64,000 nucleotides of DNA. Origin: Azolla caroliniana (Eukaryota; Polypodiophyta). The DNA is taken from contig JBHGNT010000003.1 in NCBI GenBank assembly GCA_043228905.1, positions 13,516,001-13,580,000 of the forward strand, written 5' to 3'. Below the pieces are notes generated by a model, which made no database searches, was not told the DNA's origin, and saw nothing but the letters and a program-made list of their open reading frames with translations. Each line of letters opens with the position of its first letter. The first letter of the stretch is position 1. This document shows, one piece after another, positions 63,614 through 64,000 of this stretch. The translations under genes were made by a program, and so were the position numbers.

Positions 63614-64000
63614 TGTCGTGAAGAAAACCGGCCATAGGCGGAATCGAAGAAAAAGGCGCATGAACCGGCTCTTACACGAATGGACGTGTGAATTTATATT
63701 TTGATATTTTGTACATGATTCATAAATGGATCGGCTGATGTAAATACTAAGTAGTACACATTTATTAGGGGGGATTGTGCGAATCTCTCTCAAAAGGGGA
63801 CAAGGAATAAAACGATTTGACTAGGGAGAAAGGGGCACCCCTTTTTTTTGCGAACTATTTAAGGAGGGAGAGAAGAAAGATAAAAGGGGATCGCGCGTTG
63901 GCGAGGGGGAAGGGCTGCTGCAGAACTGAGTGTCGAGCTCTCTCTTCTCCAGTCGTTGTTCTCTGCGGGTGTCGGGAGTTCGCTGCCTCTGCTTCGTGGA
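63614..64000 (+). repeat. TR-GAG-type LTR start (TR-GAG-C), runs off the window
   Basis: TGTCGTGAAGAAAACCGGCCATAGGCGG matches the start of the TR-GAG-B LTR on its own strand (same TGTCGTGAAGAA, CGGCCA and AGGCGGAA blocks). It cuts into the Copia-8 RT. A TATA-like CTATTTAAGG lies at 63856-63865, followed by a GC-rich leader-like stretch. The rest is beyond the window. Confidence 0.55.

Overview
The window is nuclear DNA from a flowering plant with a repeat-rich genome. The evidence is the Ty1/copia and chromodomain Ty3/gypsy retrotransposons primed from plant-type sites (the copia sites match initiator tRNA-Met), plant L1-type LINEs read with the standard code, a rRNA-like fragment of organelle type, and one intron-containing gene of a plant PHP-domain family. 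Apart from that gene and one broken coding remnant, nearly everything identifiable is mobile DNA in nested and truncated layers.

Layout. 1-1974: Copia-1 remnant (-). 1975-6847: Copia-2 with both LTRs (+). 6848-10304: Gypsy-1, 5' LTR cut and most of RT lost (+). 10395-about 17830: TR-GAG-B, a pol-less element (-), split by the young Gypsy-2 at 10612-15043 (+). About 17831-18590: Copia-3 tail and LTR (+). 19545-about 24600: LINE-1 (-). 24685-24845: tandem repeats. About 25200-26160: organelle-like DNA split by a solo LTR. 26311-30030: LINE-2 (-) with a 16-bp target duplication. 32167-37630: the PHP gene (-), five exons and a predicted 485 aa. 38273-40300: two short retroposed inserts and copia gag remnants. 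41571-47474: Copia-4 (+), complete and uninterrupted, with LTRs that look identical; it lies inside a minus-strand coding remnant that resumes at 47480. 48473-48845: tandem duplication. 49258-50139: Gypsy-3 start. 50140-51220: deleted Copia-5 (-). 51221-60544: a three-layer nest in which Copia-6 holds Copia-7, which holds TR-GAG-A. 60545-63613: Copia-8 (-), whose LTR has a tandem duplication and a nested solo LTR. 63614-end: start of a third TR-GAG-type LTR.

How the parts relate. The only gene judged likely to serve the plant is the PHP phosphoesterase. Copia-4 is the only element that appears able to supply its own transposition proteins. The three TR-GAG-type loci share LTR ends, and the two whose internal regions are visible share a Gag-like protein with repeated modules and no protease, RT or integrase. 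They would have to borrow enzymes from other elements, and they are the best candidate here for something under-described. Several LTRs also carry compact hairpins around the TATA box or antisense tRNA-like promoter boxes.

Limits: all reading was by eye. Family names are local labels, LTR ends are set by TG...CA and target duplications where visible, and clade assignments would need database comparison.
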